From Akkermansia muciniphila (GTDB taxonomy: Bacteria; Verrucomicrobiota; Verrucomicrobiia; Verrucomicrobiales; V1-33): a stretch of DNA of 45,006 bases. The notes beneath the pieces are model-generated. The model ran no database searches. It had not been told where the DNA came from and saw nothing but the letters and a program-made list of their open reading frames with translations. Positions 44,962-45,006 of the stretch are shown piece by piece; within the stretch, counting starts at the first letter, position 1, and every line of letters begins with the position of its first letter. The stretch spans positions 1 to 45,006 of the forward strand of contig CALQSQ010000043.1 in assembly GCA_943333275.1 (NCBI GenBank). The letters are read 5' to 3'. The position numbers and the translations under genes were made by a program.

Positions 44962-45006
44962 TTCTTTCTGTCTGATAGGAATTTGCTTTTTCAGGGTGGC
45001 GTTGGA

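Overview
The window looks like a chromosomal piece of a GC-rich bacterium of the Verrucomicrobiota (PVC group). This is inferred from gene content, not from a database search. The markers are two large DUF1549/DUF1553 proteins (one with a planctomycete-type cytochrome c domain), several family-unassigned secreted proteins of a kind common in this phylum, a transposase of the RAYT type, short-period tandem repeats inside genes, and rare or weak Shine-Dalgarno sites. Nothing looks like a prophage, plasmid, CRISPR array or large island. Most genes are housekeeping or cell-envelope genes.

Layout. 0.2-3.5 kb (minus): a SprT-like metalloprotease gene directly behind a TlpA-like thioredoxin/TPR protein, then a single-pass membrane protein. 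3.6-6.6 kb (plus): tRNA-dihydrouridine synthase, a proline-rich membrane-anchored protein, a glutaredoxin-like protein and a secreted protein with a lysozyme-like GIGH motif. 6.7-10 kb (minus): a histone-H1-like protein with a strict six-residue lysine repeat, MutY, a periplasmic thioredoxin-like protein and TrpS. 10-11.6 kb: a RAYT gene broken by one base at a G8 tract, then a gene-poor stretch with REP-like hairpins. 11.6-15 kb (minus): secreted esterase, family 2 glycosyltransferase, MDR oxidoreductase and a Dabb-domain lipoprotein, all closely spaced.

15.1-23.2 kb (plus): a LolD-type ABC ATPase without a permease partner, the small SRP RNA gene, a secreted helical protein, full-length glycine decarboxylase GcvP, and a PSCyt1-DUF1549-DUF1553 protein. 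23.3-24.4 kb (minus): a zinc-ribbon membrane protein. 24.6-27.3 kb (plus): an aldehyde dehydrogenase and an iron alcohol dehydrogenase that overlap by 11 bases, in the same order as the two halves of AdhE. 27.2-31.7 kb (minus): a family 4 glycosyltransferase and a large secreted endonuclease/exonuclease/phosphatase-domain protein. A 99-bp imperfect palindrome and gluconokinase follow on the plus strand.

32.4-36.4 kb (minus): a tight three-gene unit of O-antigen-ligase-like membrane protein, MetE-core-like methyltransferase and UlaG-like metallo-hydrolase. 36.6-38.8 kb (plus): a DUF58 protein and a PqiA-like membrane protein. 38.7-40.5 kb (minus): a tandem-repeat protein and a small secreted protein with a hexanucleotide (Gly-Thr)n tract. 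40.6-44.4 kb (plus): a class C beta-lactamase-like hydrolase and a second DUF1549/DUF1553 protein carrying a 9-bp tandem repeat. The window ends with a small two-pass membrane protein (minus). Bases 1-214 hold no gene I can support.

I found no convincing new multi-gene system. The signals most worth following are the H1-like hexad protein, the G8-interrupted RAYT with the separate palindromic element, the GIGH secreted protein and the three in-gene or near-gene tandem repeats.
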